A DNA stretch of 64,000 nt, taken from the NCBI RefSeq assembly GCF_014836675.1, contig NZ_JACSQK010000004.1:248001-312000 (forward strand), written 5' to 3'. Both the position numbers and the translations under genes were made by a program. This document shows, one piece after another, positions 47,342 to 57,235 of the stretch (position 1 is its first letter; the number at the start of each line of letters is the position of its first letter). The stretch comes from Comamonas avium (GTDB lineage Bacteria; Pseudomonadota; Gammaproteobacteria; Burkholderiales; Burkholderiaceae_C). Below the pieces are notes generated by a model, which did not search any database, was not told the origin of the DNA, and was given only the letters and a program-made list of their open reading frames with translations.

Positions 47342-48763
47342 TTAGTAATCGTCGCCCGCGCCCATGGCCAGGTTTTCAAAGCGTGTCTGGTTCTTCTGGA
47401 AGTACAGCTTGACCGAGCCTGTGGGGCCATTACGCTGCTTGCCGATGATGACTTCGGCCACATTGGGCTCTTTGGAGTCTTTGTTGTAGTAGTCGTCGCG
47501 ATAGATGAACATGATGATGTCGGCATCCTGCTCGATAGCGCCTGATTCGCGCAAGTCGGACATCATGGGTCGCTTGTCGGTGCGCTGCTCCACCGAGCGA
47601 TTGAGCTGCGACAGTGCAATCACTGGGCACTGCAGCTCCTTGGCCAGCATCTTCAAGCCCCGGGAAATTTCACCCAGTTCGGTGGCACGGTTGTCACCGC
47701 CACCGCCGCTGGAGCCACTCATCAACTGCAAGTAGTCGACCACAATCAAGCCTAGCTTGCCGCAGGTGCGCGACAGACGGCGTGCATTGGCCCGCAGCTC
47801 TGACGGTGTCAGACCCGGGGTTTCATCAATGTGCAGCGAAATCTGGCTGAGCTTCTCCACAGCTTCGGTCAGGCGGGCCCACTCATCGTGCTCCAGCTTG
47901 CCGGTACGCAGGTTCGCCTGATTGACACGCCCGATCGAGCCCACGATACGAACCGCCAGCTGGGCGGCACCCATTTCCATCGAGAAGATGGCGACTGGCA
48001 GGCCTTCGTTGAGCGCCACGTGCTCGGCAATATTCACCGCAAACGAGGTCTTGCCCATGGAAGGTCGCGCCGCCAGCACCACCAGGTCACCCGCCTGCAG
48101 GCCCGATGTCATGCGATCCAGATCGGCAAAGCCAGTGGGCACGCCCGTCACATCCATGGGGTTGTCAGCCATCTCTTGCACGCGGTCCAGCAAGTCCCCC
48201 ACCAGGGTGTCCATGCTCTGGAAACCCTGCTTCATGCGCGAGCCTTCTTCGCCAATGGCAAAGATTTTTTGCTCGGCCTCGTCCAGGATGCGCTCCACCG
48301 GGCGCCCCTGCGGGTTCAGCGCATTGGTGGCGATTTCATCGCTCACCGTCAGCAGCTTGCGCAAGATGCCCTTCTCGCGCACGATTTCCGCATACCGGCG
48401 AATGTTGGTCGCACTGGGTACGTACTGCGCCAGCTGATTCAGGTAAAGAATGCCCCCTACCTCGTCCGCCTTGCCCATGCCCTGCAAATGCTCAAACACC
48501 GTGATCACGTCAGCCGGCTTGCTTTCGTTGATCAGCTTGCCAATCGCGGTGTAGATCAACTGGTGTTCGTGGCGATAAAAATCCCGGTCAGTGAGCAAAT
48601 CCCCCACACGGTCCCAGGCGTTGTTGTCCATCAACAACCCACCCAGCACGCTGGATTCCGACTCCATGGAGTACTGCGGCAAACGCAGATTGGCAACCTG
48701 CTGATCTTGCGCAGCGGGCATGCCAAAAACATCATCATCCAACGGAGGCATCACTGAAGACAT
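47342..48763 (-). CDS. dnaB: Replicative DNA helicase DnaB
   Basis: Hexameric 5'-3' helicase at the replication fork. From ATG at 48763 it has 473 residues. The N-terminal primase-contact domain starts near LRLPQYSMESESSVLGGLL. The RecA-like domain has Walker A AARPSMGKTSFAVN near 230, GLIVVDYLQLMSG, and VIALSQLNRSVEQR. The upstream in-frame extension to 48856 is not conserved. No intein. It follows the ribosomal operon but is separated from it by a terminator. Confidence 0.97.
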   Translation of the reverse strand: MSSVMPPLDDDVFGMPAAQDQQVANLRLPQYSMESESSVLGGLLMDNNAWDRVGDLLTDRDFYRHEHQLIYTAIGKLINESKPADVITVFEHLQGMGKADEVGGILYLNQLAQYVPSATNIRRYAEIVREKGILRKLLTVSDEIATNALNPQGRPVERILDEAEQKIFAIGEEGSRMKQGFQSMDTLVGDLLDRVQEMADNPMDVTGVPTGFADLDRMTSGLQAGDLVVLAARPSMGKTSFAVNIAEHVALNEGLPVAIFSMEMGAAQLAVRIVGSIGRVNQANLRTGKLEHDEWARLTEAVEKLSQISLHIDETPGLTPSELRANARRLSRTCGKLGLIVVDYLQLMSGSSGGGGDNRATELGEISRGLKMLAKELQCPVIALSQLNRSVEQRTDKRPMMSDLRESGAIEQDADIIMFIYRDDYYNKDSKEPNVAEVIIGKQRNGPTGSVKLYFQKNQTRFENLAMGAGDDY

Positions 48764-48951
48764 GGTCGACCTACAAAAAGACAAGCCCATGATCGTAGCG
48801 TCGTCGCTGCACGCCGTCATCCATAGATGCACGCAGCCAGCCGCCAGCAAGGGCATCGCAACACAGGCTTGAGGCCTTATGTTGCTTCAATAAAAAGAGC
48901 TAAAAGCACAGACTCAAAGAACGATAGAGCCTGTTTTTATGCATAAAACAC

Positions 48952-48975
48952 AAAAGCCGCCCTAAGGCGGCTTTT
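48952..48975 (-). terminator. Terminator after rplI
   Basis: AAAAGCCGCC / GGCGGCTTTT stem with a 4-base loop, 28 bases after the rplI stop on the minus strand, then TGTGTTTTA. The 240-base gap between dnaB and rplI (48764-49003) shows no gene. Confidence 0.85.
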
Positions 48976-49003
48976 GGGGTGTCGGAAATTTTCCGAGAAG
49001 GGC

Positions 49004-49456
49004 TTAGGCAGCTTCGCCAGCCACTTCCACAGACACTTCGATCACAACGTCAGTGTGCAGAGCCACTTCCACGGTGGAAGCAGACACAGTCTTGATAGGA
49101 CCGTTAGGCATGCGCACTTGTGCCTTGGACACTGTGAAGCCTTGAGCCTTCAGAGCTTCAGCGATGTCAGCATTGGTCACGGAACCAAACAGACGGCCAT
49201 CCACACCAGCTTTTTGCGACAGCTTCAGGGTCAGACCGTTCAGCTTAGCGCCTTCAGCCTGGGCTTCTGCCAACTTGGCAGCAGCAGCCTTTTCCAGTTC
49301 AGCACGCTTGGCTTCGAACTCAGCCTTGGCAGTTGCAGTAGCACGACGTGCTTGACCCGAAGGGATCAAGAAGTTACGTGCGTAGCCGTCCTTAACCTTG
49401 ACGATATCGCCCAGGTTACCCAGGTTCACAACCTTTTCGAGCAGGATAATTTGCAT
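49004..49456 (-). CDS. rplI: 50S ribosomal protein L9
   Basis: 150 residues, the normal bacterial length. N-terminal domain [32 protein letters not shown] is the L9 signature, then the long connecting helix and the C-terminal domain. Last gene of the rpsF-priB-rpsR-rplI operon, 12 bases after rpsR. Confidence 0.98.
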   Translation of the reverse strand: MQIILLEKVVNLGNLGDIVKVKDGYARNFLIPSGQARRATATAKAEFEAKRAELEKAAAAKLAEAQAEGAKLNGLTLKLSQKAGVDGRLFGSVTNADIAEALKAQGFTVSKAQVRMPNGPIKTVSASTVEVALHTDVVIEVSVEVAGEAA

Positions 49457-49468
49457 GGTTGTGGCTCC

Positions 49469-49750
49469 TTAGATCTTGTGCTGGTCGGTGTACGGCAGCA
49501 TGGCCAGGAAGCGAGCACGCTTGATGGCAGTGTTCAGCTGACGCTGGTAAATGGCGCGCGTGCCGGTCAGGCGTGCGGGGATGATCTTGCCGTTTTCGGC
49601 GATGAAGTCACGCAGAGTGTCAACATCCTTGTAGTCGATTTCGACAACGTTAGCGACTGTGAAGCGGCAGAAACGCTTGCGCTTGAACAGCAGCGACTGG
49701 GTGTTGCGCTTTGGGCGCTTGTCTTTGTTGAATTTCTTGAACGTGGCCAT
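49469..49750 (-). CDS. rpsR: 30S ribosomal protein S18
   Basis: 93 residues with the S18 core [38 protein letters not shown] and [20 protein letters not shown]. No zinc-binding Cys cluster. It lies 18 bases after priB. Confidence 0.98.
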   Translation of the reverse strand: MATFKKFNKDKRPKRNTQSLLFKRKRFCRFTVANVVEIDYKDVDTLRDFIAENGKIIPARLTGTRAIYQRQLNTAIKRARFLAMLPYTDQHKI

Positions 49751-49768
49751 TGCTGGACCTCTTGAAAA

Positions 49769-50059
49769 TTAATTTTGTTGAACATCCTGGATGTGCAGCA
49801 CCACGGTTTTGCTGTTACGCGGTGTGGCCAGAAAACCTTGGAACGTCCAAGTGCTTCCTGGTGCCTGGCGGGCTAAACGCTCAGCCAACGCACCAAATGC
49901 CACCGCTTTCACAGCTGCCGAGACTTTGCGTGAGCTACCTGCTTCCGTTTGGGAGGATTCGTGCACGAGGCGCAAATCCAAGGCAGGCAGTCCAGCGGGC
50001 GTGTATCTCAAGGGTTGAAGCTCTTCGATACAGGCAGTCAGGACAACGTGGTTTTCCAC
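49769..50059 (-). CDS. priB: Primosomal replication protein N (PriB)
   Basis: 96-residue single-stranded-DNA-binding OB-fold protein of replication restart. It starts MENHVVLTACIEELQPLRYT, and contains GLPALDLRLVHESSQ and GFLATPRNSKTVVLHI. Placed between rpsF and rpsR as in most beta- and gammaproteobacteria. Confidence 0.95.
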   Translation of the reverse strand: MENHVVLTACIEELQPLRYTPAGLPALDLRLVHESSQTEAGSSRKVSAAVKAVAFGALAERLARQAPGSTWTFQGFLATPRNSKTVVLHIQDVQQN

Positions 50060-50078
50060 TCCAAGCGAAGTCTATGAA

Positions 50079-50441
50079 TTAGGCTTCAGCAGCTTGGTTG
50101 GCCTTGCGGGCTTCTTCACGCTCGACAGTCTTCATCATGGAAGAAGGTGTAGTGTCAGCCTTCTTCTTTTGAACTGTCAGGTGACGCAGCACTGCATCGT
50201 TGAACTTGAACGCGTGTTCCAGTTCAGCCATCACAGCCTGGTCGGCTTCGATGTTCAGGCAGATGTAGTGAGCCTTGGCGAGCTTGTTGATCATGTAAGC
50301 CAGCTGACGACGGCCCCAGTCTTCTTCACGGTGCACTGCACCACCGCCGGCGGTGATCATGCCCTTGTAGCGCTCCAGCATGGCTGGAACTTGCTCGCTT
50401 TGATCCGGATGGATCAACAAAATGATTTCGTAATGACGCAT
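50079..50441 (-). CDS. rpsF: 30S ribosomal protein S6
   Basis: 120 residues from ATG at 50441 ([20 protein letters not shown]), with [20 protein letters not shown] and [18 protein letters not shown]. The C-terminus is a short charged tail. The in-frame upstream extension runs through the leader hairpin and is rejected. First gene of its operon, divergent from grpE. Confidence 0.98.
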   Translation of the reverse strand: MRHYEIILLIHPDQSEQVPAMLERYKGMITAGGGAVHREEDWGRRQLAYMINKLAKAHYICLNIEADQAVMAELEHAFKFNDAVLRHLTVQKKKADTTPSSMMKTVEREEARKANQAAEA

Positions 50442-50462
50442 GAAAACTCCCTTTTGGGTTAG

Positions 50463-50491
50463 GCCCCCCGCTGCGCCTGTAGCGGTGGAGC
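50463..50491 (-). promoter_or_regulatory. Hairpin in the rpsF leader, candidate S6:S18 binding site
   Basis: On the minus strand GCTCC-a-CCGCT pairs with AGCGG-GGGGC across an 8-base loop, with a CACCG bulge region. Many bacteria have a hairpin with an ACCG bulge here that binds the S6:S18 complex for feedback control. Here the identification rests on position and partial motif only. Confidence 0.5.
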
Positions 50492-50506
50492 AAGGCAAAA
50501 CGCAAG

Positions 50507-50512
50507 ATTATA
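50507..50512 (-). promoter_or_regulatory. -10 box of the rpsF promoter
   Basis: Perfect TATAAT on the minus strand, 66 bases before the rpsF ATG, so the mRNA would start near 50500 and include the leader hairpin. No strong -35 hexamer is seen. Confidence 0.55.
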
Positions 50513-50570
50513 GACACTCCCTCAGGCCCTGTACACTCTGGGCTCTGCAATAACCCTTATCAAGACAGCC

Positions 50571-50598
50571 CTTGAAAGGGGCCAAGCTGCCCCCATGT
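50571..50598 (+). promoter_or_regulatory. Sigma-32 promoter of grpE-dnaK
   Basis: CTTGAAA at 50571-50577, a 13-base spacer, CCCCATGT at 50591-50598. Both boxes match the E. coli heat-shock consensus exactly. It also shows that an in-frame GTG at 50597 cannot be the grpE start. Confidence 0.93.
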
Positions 50599-50635
50599 GA
50601 ACTGGCAAGGTTCATTCTTTAGAGACGCTATCCAC

Positions 50636-51190
50636 ATGACAGAACAAACAAATATGCCCCACGCAGCCCCTATCGACGCTTCGCCCGAAGAAGTCGAAGC
50701 TGCAATGGCCGCTAATGTGGCCGACGAAATCTCTCGCTTGCAAAACGAGTTGAACGAGCTCAAGGCCAAGAACGCCGAGATGGCAGACCAGTATCTGCGC
50801 GCCAAGGCAGACACGGAAAACATGCGCCGTCGTGCGGAGGAAGAAGTCAGCAAGGCTCGCAAATTCGGCATCGAAAACTTTGCCGAAAGTCTGCTGCCCG
50901 TCTGCGACAGCCTGGACGCAGCCCTGGCCATCCAGAACGCCACTGCCGAGCAGTTGCGTGAAGGCTCTGACGCCACATTGCGCCAGCTGCAACATGCCCT
51001 GGAGCGCAACAAGGTGATCATCGTCAACCCTGCTGCCAACGACAAGTTCGATCCGCACCAGCACCAGGCCATTGCTGTGGTGCCTGCCGAGCAAGAGGCG
51101 AACACCATCGTTTCCGTGCTGCAAAAGGGTTACCTGATTGCTGACCGTGTATTGCGCCCGGCCCTGGTGACCGTTGCGGCACCAAAGTAA
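50636..51190 (+). CDS. grpE: Nucleotide exchange factor GrpE
   Basis: 184 residues, [20 protein letters not shown] at the disordered N-terminus, then the long dimer helix ([20 protein letters not shown]) and the beta domain ending [20 protein letters not shown]. It releases ADP from DnaK. ATG at 50636 lies just downstream of the heat-shock promoter. Confidence 0.97.
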   Translation: MTEQTNMPHAAPIDASPEEVEAAMAANVADEISRLQNELNELKAKNAEMADQYLRAKADTENMRRRAEEEVSKARKFGIENFAESLLPVCDSLDAALAIQNATAEQLREGSDATLRQLQHALERNKVIIVNPAANDKFDPHQHQAIAVVPAEQEANTIVSVLQKGYLIADRVLRPALVTVAAPK

Positions 51191-51214
51191 ATCTAAAAAA
51201 TATCGACCACTTGG

Positions 51215-51235
51215 CTTGAAACTCTAATAAACACC
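51215..51235 (+). promoter_or_regulatory. Weak sigma-32-like site upstream of dnaK
   Basis: CTTGAAA at 51215, then after 12 bases CCCTGACT, which matches only about half of the -10 consensus. It lies 45 bases before the dnaK start and could be a secondary heat-shock promoter. Confidence 0.3.
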
Positions 51236-51279
51236 CTGACTTACAAGCCAATCAAACAAACATTATTCGGAGAATTCAA

Positions 51280-53232
51280 ATGGGAAAAATCATTGGTATT
51301 GACTTGGGTACAACCAACAGCTGTGTCGCCATCATGGAAGGCAACACAACACGCGTGATTGAAAACAGCGAAGGTGCACGCACTACGCCTTCGATCATTG
51401 CGTACCAAGAAGATGGAGAAATCCTGGTGGGCGCTTCTGCCAAGCGCCAGGCTGTAACCAACCCCAAGAACACCATCTACGCGGCCAAGCGCCTGATCGG
51501 ACGCAAGTTCGACGAAAAGGAAGTACAAAAAGACATCGACCTGATGCCTTTCACCATCACCAAGGCTGACAACGGCGACGCCTGGGTAGAAGTGCGCGGC
51601 CAAAAGCTGGCACCTCCTCAAATCTCCGCAGAAGTGCTGCGCAAGATGAAGAAGACCGCCGAAGACTTCCTGGGCGAAGAAGTGACCGAGGCCGTGATTA
51701 CCGTGCCTGCGTACTTCAATGACGCTCAGCGCCAAGCCACCAAGGACGCTGGCCGTATTGCTGGCCTGGACGTCAAGCGCATCATCAACGAACCCACTGC
51801 TGCTGCACTGGCTTTTGGCCTGGACAAGGTTGAAAAGGGTCAGGACCGCAAGATTGCCGTGTATGACCTGGGTGGCGGTACGTTTGACGTATCCATCATC
51901 GACATTGCTGACGTGGACGGCGAAAAGCAGTTCGAAGTGCTGTCGACCAACGGTGACACGTTCCTGGGCGGCGAAGACTTCGACCAGCGCATCATCGACT
52001 ACATCATTGCCGAGTTCAAGAAAGAGCAAGGCGTGGATCTGGGCAAAGACGTGCTGGCTCTGCAGCGCCTGAAGGAAGCGGCAGAAAAGGCCAAGATTGA
52101 ACTGTCGAACTCTGCACAGACCGACATCAACTTGCCCTACATCACTGCTGACGCATCGGGCCCCAAGCACCTGAACATCAAGCTGACACGCTCCAAGCTG
52201 GAAGCTTTGGTGGAAGACCTGATCGAGCGCACGATTGCGCCTTGCCGCACGGCCATCAAGGACGCAGGCATCTCCGTGTCTGACATTCAGGACGTCATCT
52301 TGGTTGGCGGTATGAGCCGCATGCCCAAGGTGCAGGAAAAGGTCAAGGAATTCTTTGGCAAGGAACCCCGCAAGGACGTCAACCCTGACGAAGCCGTGGC
52401 CGTAGGCGCTGCCGTTCAAGGTCAGGTTCTGGGCGGTGACCGCACCGACGTGCTGCTGCTGGACGTGACACCGCTGTCTCTGGGCATTGAAACCCTGGGT
52501 GGCGTGATGACCAAGATGATCGCCAAGAACACGACCATCCCGACCAAGTTCGCACAGACCTACTCGACCGCTGAAGACAACCAGCCTGCCGTGACCATCA
52601 AGGTATTCCAGGGCGAGCGCGAGATGGCTTCTGGCAACAAGTTGCTCGGTGAGTTCAACCTGGAAGGCATTCCTGCCGCTCCTCGCGGTGTGCCTCAGAT
52701 TGAAGTGGCCTTTGACATTGATGCCAACGGTATCTTGAATGTGTCGGCCAAGGACAAGGGCACCGGCAAGGAAAACAAGATCACCATCAAGGCGAACTCG
52801 GGTCTGTCGGAAGAGGAAATCCAGCAGATGGTCAAGGATGCGGAACTGAACGCAGCCGACGACAAGAAGAAGCTGGAACTGGTGCAAGCGCGCAACCAGG
52901 GTGAAGCCGCGGTGCACAGCGTCAAGAAGAGCCTGGGTGAGCACGGCGACAAGCTGGACGCTGCCGAGAAGGAAGCGATTGAAGCTGCCGCCAAAGACCT
53001 GGAAGAAGCGCTCAAGGGCGAGGACAAGGACGCCATCGAAGCCAAGACCACGGCTTTGATGACTGCCAGCCAGAAGCTGGGCGAGAAGGTGTATGCCGAA
53101 TCGCAAGCTGCAGCGGCAGCCGCAGGCGGCGCTGCTGAAGGTGGTGCAGAGACTGCACAAACCCAGTCCAAGCCCGCAGGCTCCAGTGACGACGACATCG
53201 TTGACGCTGAAGTCAAGGAAGTGAAGAAGTAA
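51280..53232 (+). CDS. dnaK: Molecular chaperone DnaK (Hsp70)
   Basis: 650 residues. The ATPase domain begins [20 protein letters not shown]; phosphate motifs [14 protein letters not shown] and [13 protein letters not shown] follow. The substrate domain contains [20 protein letters not shown], and the helical lid ends in the [14 protein letters not shown] tail typical of DnaK. GGAG lies before the ATG. It works with GrpE upstream and DnaJ downstream. Confidence 0.99.
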   Translation: MGKIIGIDLGTTNSCVAIMEGNTTRVIENSEGARTTPSIIAYQEDGEILVGASAKRQAVTNPKNTIYAAKRLIGRKFDEKEVQKDIDLMPFTITKADNGDAWVEVRGQKLAPPQISAEVLRKMKKTAEDFLGEEVTEAVITVPAYFNDAQRQATKDAGRIAGLDVKRIINEPTAAALAFGLDKVEKGQDRKIAVYDLGGGTFDVSIIDIADVDGEKQFEVLSTNGDTFLGGEDFDQRIIDYIIAEFKKEQGVDLGKDVLALQRLKEAAEKAKIELSNSAQTDINLPYITADASGPKHLNIKLTRSKLEALVEDLIERTIAPCRTAIKDAGISVSDIQDVILVGGMSRMPKVQEKVKEFFGKEPRKDVNPDEAVAVGAAVQGQVLGGDRTDVLLLDVTPLSLGIETLGGVMTKMIAKNTTIPTKFAQTYSTAEDNQPAVTIKVFQGEREMASGNKLLGEFNLEGIPAAPRGVPQIEVAFDIDANGILNVSAKDKGTGKENKITIKANSGLSEEEIQQMVKDAELNAADDKKKLELVQARNQGEAAVHSVKKSLGEHGDKLDAAEKEAIEAAAKDLEEALKGEDKDAIEAKTTALMTASQKLGEKVYAESQAAAAAAGGAAEGGAETAQTQSKPAGSSDDDIVDAEVKEVKK

Positions 53233-53263
53233 TTTGGGTGCAGCGGCATTCGTGACCGCTTGC

Positions 53264-53300
53264 CGCCGCGCTGCCCCCTGCAAAGGGGTCTTGCGCGGCG
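53264..53300 (+). repeat. Structured GC-rich spacer between dnaK and dnaJ
   Basis: Nested inverted repeats: CGCCGCGC with GCGCGGCG outside, CCCC with GGGG inside. The segment GGGGTCTTGCGCGGCG resembles the GC-rich repeat in the hom-thrC gap. It could lower dnaJ expression relative to dnaK or be a mobile repeat. Confidence 0.6.
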
Positions 53301-53329
53301 TTCCTGTTTATTACTGGCACTAAATACCA

Positions 53330-54466
53330 ATGTCCAAACGCGACTTTTACGAAGTCCTCGGCGTCTCCAAGACAGCCTCGGACGATGAGATTAAAAAAGC
53401 CTACCGCAAGCTGGCTATGAAGCACCACCCTGACCGCAATCAGGGGGAAAAGTCCAAAGAAGCTGAAGAGAAATTCAAGGAGGCCAAAGAAGCCTACGAG
53501 ATGCTCTCGGACAGCCAAAAACGCGCTGCCTATGACCAGTATGGCCATGCAGGTGTTGACCCCAATATGCGCGGCGGCATGGGTGGTGGCGATATGGGCG
53601 GCGGCTTTGCCGAAGCCTTTGGTGATATTTTTGGCGACATGTTTGGCGGCCAGCGTGGCGGCCAGCGCGGCGGTCGCCAGGTGTACCGTGGCAATGACCT
53701 GAGCTATTCCATGGAGATCACCCTGGAAGAAGCGGCCAAGGGCAAGGATGCGCAAATCCGCATCCCCAGCTGGGATGCGTGCGACACCTGCCACGGCAGT
53801 GGCGCCAAGCCTGGCACCAGCCCCAAAACATGTACCACCTGTGGTGGCCAGGGCTCGGTTCAGATGCGCCAAGGCTTTTTCAGTGTGCAGCAAACCTGCC
53901 CGCACTGCCGCGGCACAGGCAAGATCATTCCCGAACCCTGCACCACTTGCAGCGGCCAAGGCAAGATCAAGCGCCAAAAAACGCTGGAAGTAAAAATCCC
54001 TGCCGGTATCGACGACGGCATGCGCATTCGCTCTACCGGCAACGGTGAGCCCGGCATGAATGGTGGCCCTCCCGGCGACCTGTACATTGAAATTCGCATC
54101 AAAGAGCACGACATCTTTGAGCGCGAAGGCGATGACCTGCACTGTCAGGTGCCCGTGAGCTTCATCACTGCGGCGCTGGGTGGCGAAATTGAAGTTCCCA
54201 CGCTGCAGGGCAAAGCGGCCATTGATATTCCTGAAGGCACACAAGCGGGCAAACAATTCCGCTTGCGAGGCAAAGGCATCAAGGGTGTGCGCTCCAGCTA
54301 TCCTGGCGACTTGTACTGCCACATCGTGGTGGAAACACCCGTGAAGCTGACGGAGTACCAGCGCAAGCTGCTGCGTGAGCTGGAAGAATCGCTCAAAAAA
54401 GGTGGCGGCAAGCATTCGCCCAGCGGAGAAAGCTGGACCGACAAGCTCAAGCGCTTTTTCAGCTAA
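53330..54466 (+). CDS. dnaJ: Chaperone protein DnaJ (Hsp40)
   Basis: 378 residues, class A J-protein. J domain with His-Pro-Asp in [10 protein letters not shown] near 33, a G/F-rich linker ([20 protein letters not shown]), and four zinc-finger repeats ([32 protein letters not shown]) between about 150 and 215. The C-terminal peptide-binding domains follow. It has no heat-shock promoter of its own that I can see. Confidence 0.98.
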   Translation: MSKRDFYEVLGVSKTASDDEIKKAYRKLAMKHHPDRNQGEKSKEAEEKFKEAKEAYEMLSDSQKRAAYDQYGHAGVDPNMRGGMGGGDMGGGFAEAFGDIFGDMFGGQRGGQRGGRQVYRGNDLSYSMEITLEEAAKGKDAQIRIPSWDACDTCHGSGAKPGTSPKTCTTCGGQGSVQMRQGFFSVQQTCPHCRGTGKIIPEPCTTCSGQGKIKRQKTLEVKIPAGIDDGMRIRSTGNGEPGMNGGPPGDLYIEIRIKEHDIFEREGDDLHCQVPVSFITAALGGEIEVPTLQGKAAIDIPEGTQAGKQFRLRGKGIKGVRSSYPGDLYCHIVVETPVKLTEYQRKLLRELEESLKKGGGKHSPSGESWTDKLKRFFS

Positions 54467-54487
54467 GCCGCCTTCGGCCTAAGCACC

Positions 54488-54514
54488 AAAGCCCTGCCAT
54501 GCAGGGCTTTTTTT
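54488..54514 (+). terminator. Terminator of the grpE-dnaK-dnaJ operon
   Basis: AAAGCCCTGC / GCAGGGCTTT with a CAT loop, followed by TTTT, 22 bases after dnaJ. Confidence 0.92.
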
Positions 54515-54772
54515 ATGTCCTGACATGAAAAAACGGAAGCATCTTCAACCTTTTCTTTATAAGGTTTTAGCGCCTTTACTGAACATTCAGCCATTACAGA
54601 ATAATGGATTAAATTTATAAAACAACAGCTTACAAGAATACATAAATGCATTCAAACGCAAAATAAGGACAGCAGCAAAAAAAGAATATTGCGTTCAACT
54701 CATACACAAGAGTCAAAAGTTGAAAAAAACGTTACAGCCTAAAATTTGACTTGCTTCAATCCGAATCTGTGT
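54515..54772 (+). other. A/T-rich region upstream of the PQQ dehydrogenase
   Basis: 258 bases without a gene, much richer in A+T than its surroundings. It holds two short inverted repeats, AACCTT-8-AAGGTT (54547-54566) and CCATTA-5-TAATGG (54591-54607). No clear -35/-10 pair. It probably holds the promoter and operators of the dehydrogenase gene. Confidence 0.4.
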
Positions 54773-57187
54773 ATGGATATGTCAACCTCTCACGCATCTA
54801 CTCCCACGCCAGTGTGGACACGCATTTATGGCGTGATCCTGGCTCTGGTGGGCCTGGCCCTGCTCGTCGGCGGTATCCGCCTGGCTTCGCTGGGCGGCTC
54901 CTGGTATTACCTTTTGGCGGGCGCTGCAACGTTGGTCGCCGGTGCTTTGCTAGCCCGCGCCAAGATTCAGGGCGCGCAGCTGTATCTGGCCGTTGTCGTT
55001 GGCACCGTGATATGGGCGCTGGCTGAAGCTGGTACCAGCTTCTGGGCTCTGGTTCCCCGCCTGGCCCCTGTGCTGGTGCTGGGTCTGGTTGCAGCCTTGG
55101 CGATGCGCGCCCTGCGCCCTGCCTCCAAAAAGATTGCAATGCCTGCCGCGGCCATTCAAGCGCTTGTGTTGCTTGCAGGCGCGGCCTCCATCTTCACCCC
55201 CCACGGCGTGGTTGAGAACACGGCCAACAAGGGCACTGAGATCGTCAACGACATTGCCGTTGTCACCGATGCCAAAAGTGAAGCCAACAGCTGGACCCAT
55301 TACGGCCGTGACGCTGACAGCACCCGCTTTGCCCCCTTTGACCAGATCAATGCAGGCAACGTCAACAAGCTGGAAGTGGCCTGGACTTACCGCACCGGCG
55401 CACAAACCGGTGGTGGCAACGAAGACCAGAACACCCCCATTCAGGTGGGTGACTCGGTCTACCTGTGCACTCCGCAAAACAAGGTCATTGCACTGAACGC
55501 TGAAACCGGCGAAGAAAAGTGGGTGTTTGATCCCAAAACCCGCGAAAACAAGTGGTGGAGCCGCTGCCGTGGCGTGGCTTACTACGAAGTGCCCGCATTC
55601 AAGGCTGCCAAGTCTGAAGGCAAGGCACCGGCCAAGTGCGAAGCTCGCATCATCACCACCGACAAAGACGCACGCCTGTGGGCGCTGGATGCGCAGACGG
55701 GTGAAGTCTGCGATGGTTTTGGCGATACCGGCAAAGGCTATACCGACCTGAGTGTGGGTATGGGCCAATATCAGGATTTCTACTACATGCCCACATCGCA
55801 GCCACTCGTGGCTGGCGAGCGTGTCGTCATCGGTGGCTGGGTCTGGGACGGCAAAAAGACTGAACAGCCTTCTGGCGTGGTTCGTGCCTACAGCCTCAAA
55901 GATGGTTCGCTGGACTGGGCATGGGATCTGGGCAACGCAGACATCACCAAGCTGCCACCTGAAGGCGAGACTTACACCAAGGGCACGCCCAACTTCTGGT
56001 CGCATGGGGCCTACGACGCCAAGCTGGATCTGATTTACCTGCCTTTGGGCAATGCCACGCCTGACTTCTGGGGTGCACACCGCACCGAAGCCATGAACAA
56101 GTACGCGACCACTGTCGTGGCCTTGAAGGGCGCAACTGGCCGTGAAGCCTGGAACTACCAGACGCTGCACATGGACACCTGGGACTACGACAACGGCACC
56201 CCTCCCACCTTGGTAGATGTGCCTGACGACAAGGGCGGGGTCACTCCAGGCCTGGTGCTGGCCACCAAAACACACCAGCTGTTCCTGCTGGACCGCACCA
56301 ACGGCAAGCCTTTGGCCAGCGTACAAGAGCGTGCCGCGCCTCAGAACGTCATGCCTGGCGATGCCCCCGCATCTGCCACACAGCCTTGGTCGGTGGGCAT
56401 GCCCCAAGTGGCCAAGATGGACATGACTGAAAAGGACATGTGGGGCGCCACCATGTTCGACCAGCTGTACTGCCGCATCAAGTTCAAGCAACTGGCGTAT
56501 GACGGCCCGTTCACCAAGCTGACCGACAAGATGACCCTGATCTACCCCGGCTACTACGGTGGCTTTAACTGGGGTGGCCACACTTACGACAAGCGTACCG
56601 GCATGCTGATCGTCAACGACATGATCATGCCGCAGATCGGTTTCCTGCACCCCCAGGAAGGCGCAGCGCAAAAGCTGGCTGAACTCAAGGAAAACGACAT
56701 CACCAACGCATCGTGGGCCACCCACCTGCAAGAAGGCACGGGCTACCAAGCCATCCGTGGTGCATTCAACTCTTTCCTGGGTCTGCCTTGCCACCAGCCA
56801 TCATGGGGCAACCTGACTGCGATTGACCTGAACACCAAGACCATTGCCTGGCAAGTTCCGGTCGGCACCGTAGAAGACAGCAAGCTTAAGGGCATCCGCG
56901 CCAGCTTGCCTGTGCCTGTGGGCATGCCATCGCTGTCGGGCCCATTCTCGACTGCTGGCGGCTTGACGTTCTTTGCAGGTACACAGGATTACTACCTGCG
57001 TGCTTTTGACAACAAGTCCGGCAAGGAACTGTGGAAGGGCCGTCTGCCCGTGGGTGCACAAGCCACCCCCATGACGTACCTGTCACCAGAAACTGGTCGC
57101 CAGTTTGTCGTGGTGTCTGCCGGTGGTGCACGCATGACGGCTGACAAGGGCGACTACGTGATCGCCTACGCTTTACCTAAAAAGTAA
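54773..57187 (+). CDS. gcd: Membrane-bound PQQ-dependent dehydrogenase (glucose/quinate family)
   Basis: 804 residues. Five hydrophobic helices (about 15-140) anchor it in the inner membrane. A periplasmic eight-bladed quinoprotein propeller follows, with WTHYGRDADSTRFAPFDQIN, MDTWDYDNGTPPTLVDV, DMWGATMFDQLYCRIKFKQL and GQATPMTYLSPETGRQFVVV. It oxidises an aldose or cyclic polyol and reduces ubiquinone. Glucose is the usual substrate, but quinate or shikimate cannot be excluded. Start ATG 54773 or 54779. No pqq synthesis genes lie in the window; the next gene is a probable PQQ importer. Confidence 0.9.
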   Translation: MDMSTSHASTPTPVWTRIYGVILALVGLALLVGGIRLASLGGSWYYLLAGAATLVAGALLARAKIQGAQLYLAVVVGTVIWALAEAGTSFWALVPRLAPVLVLGLVAALAMRALRPASKKIAMPAAAIQALVLLAGAASIFTPHGVVENTANKGTEIVNDIAVVTDAKSEANSWTHYGRDADSTRFAPFDQINAGNVNKLEVAWTYRTGAQTGGGNEDQNTPIQVGDSVYLCTPQNKVIALNAETGEEKWVFDPKTRENKWWSRCRGVAYYEVPAFKAAKSEGKAPAKCEARIITTDKDARLWALDAQTGEVCDGFGDTGKGYTDLSVGMGQYQDFYYMPTSQPLVAGERVVIGGWVWDGKKTEQPSGVVRAYSLKDGSLDWAWDLGNADITKLPPEGETYTKGTPNFWSHGAYDAKLDLIYLPLGNATPDFWGAHRTEAMNKYATTVVALKGATGREAWNYQTLHMDTWDYDNGTPPTLVDVPDDKGGVTPGLVLATKTHQLFLLDRTNGKPLASVQERAAPQNVMPGDAPASATQPWSVGMPQVAKMDMTEKDMWGATMFDQLYCRIKFKQLAYDGPFTKLTDKMTLIYPGYYGGFNWGGHTYDKRTGMLIVNDMIMPQIGFLHPQEGAAQKLAELKENDITNASWATHLQEGTGYQAIRGAFNSFLGLPCHQPSWGNLTAIDLNTKTIAWQVPVGTVEDSKLKGIRASLPVPVGMPSLSGPFSTAGGLTFFAGTQDYYLRAFDNKSGKELWKGRLPVGAQATPMTYLSPETGRQFVVVSAGGARMTADKGDYVIAYALPKK

Positions 57188-57198
57188 AGCAGACCGAC

Positions 57199-57223
57199 AA
57201 AAGGTGGCCCAGGCCACCTTTTT
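57199..57223 (+). terminator. Terminator after gcd
   Basis: AAAAGGTGGCC / GGCCACCTTTT stem with a very tight loop, followed by TTTAG, 11 bases after the gcd stop. gcd and the TonB receptor thus probably have separate promoters. Confidence 0.85.
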
Positions 57224-57235
57224 AGTTTGCTAGTC

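Noticed and set aside
51241..53283. 680-codon open frame on the minus strand opposite dnaK
   Set aside because: A well-known kind of artefact: long antisense frames over dnaK come from codon bias. No start signal or homology.
53233..53329. Sigma-32 promoter in front of dnaJ
   Set aside because: No CTTGAAA-type box is present; dnaJ most likely depends on the grpE-dnaK transcript.
54950..56794. 614-codon open frame opposite gcd
   Set aside because: Shadow of the quinoprotein gene; composition is unlike real proteins.
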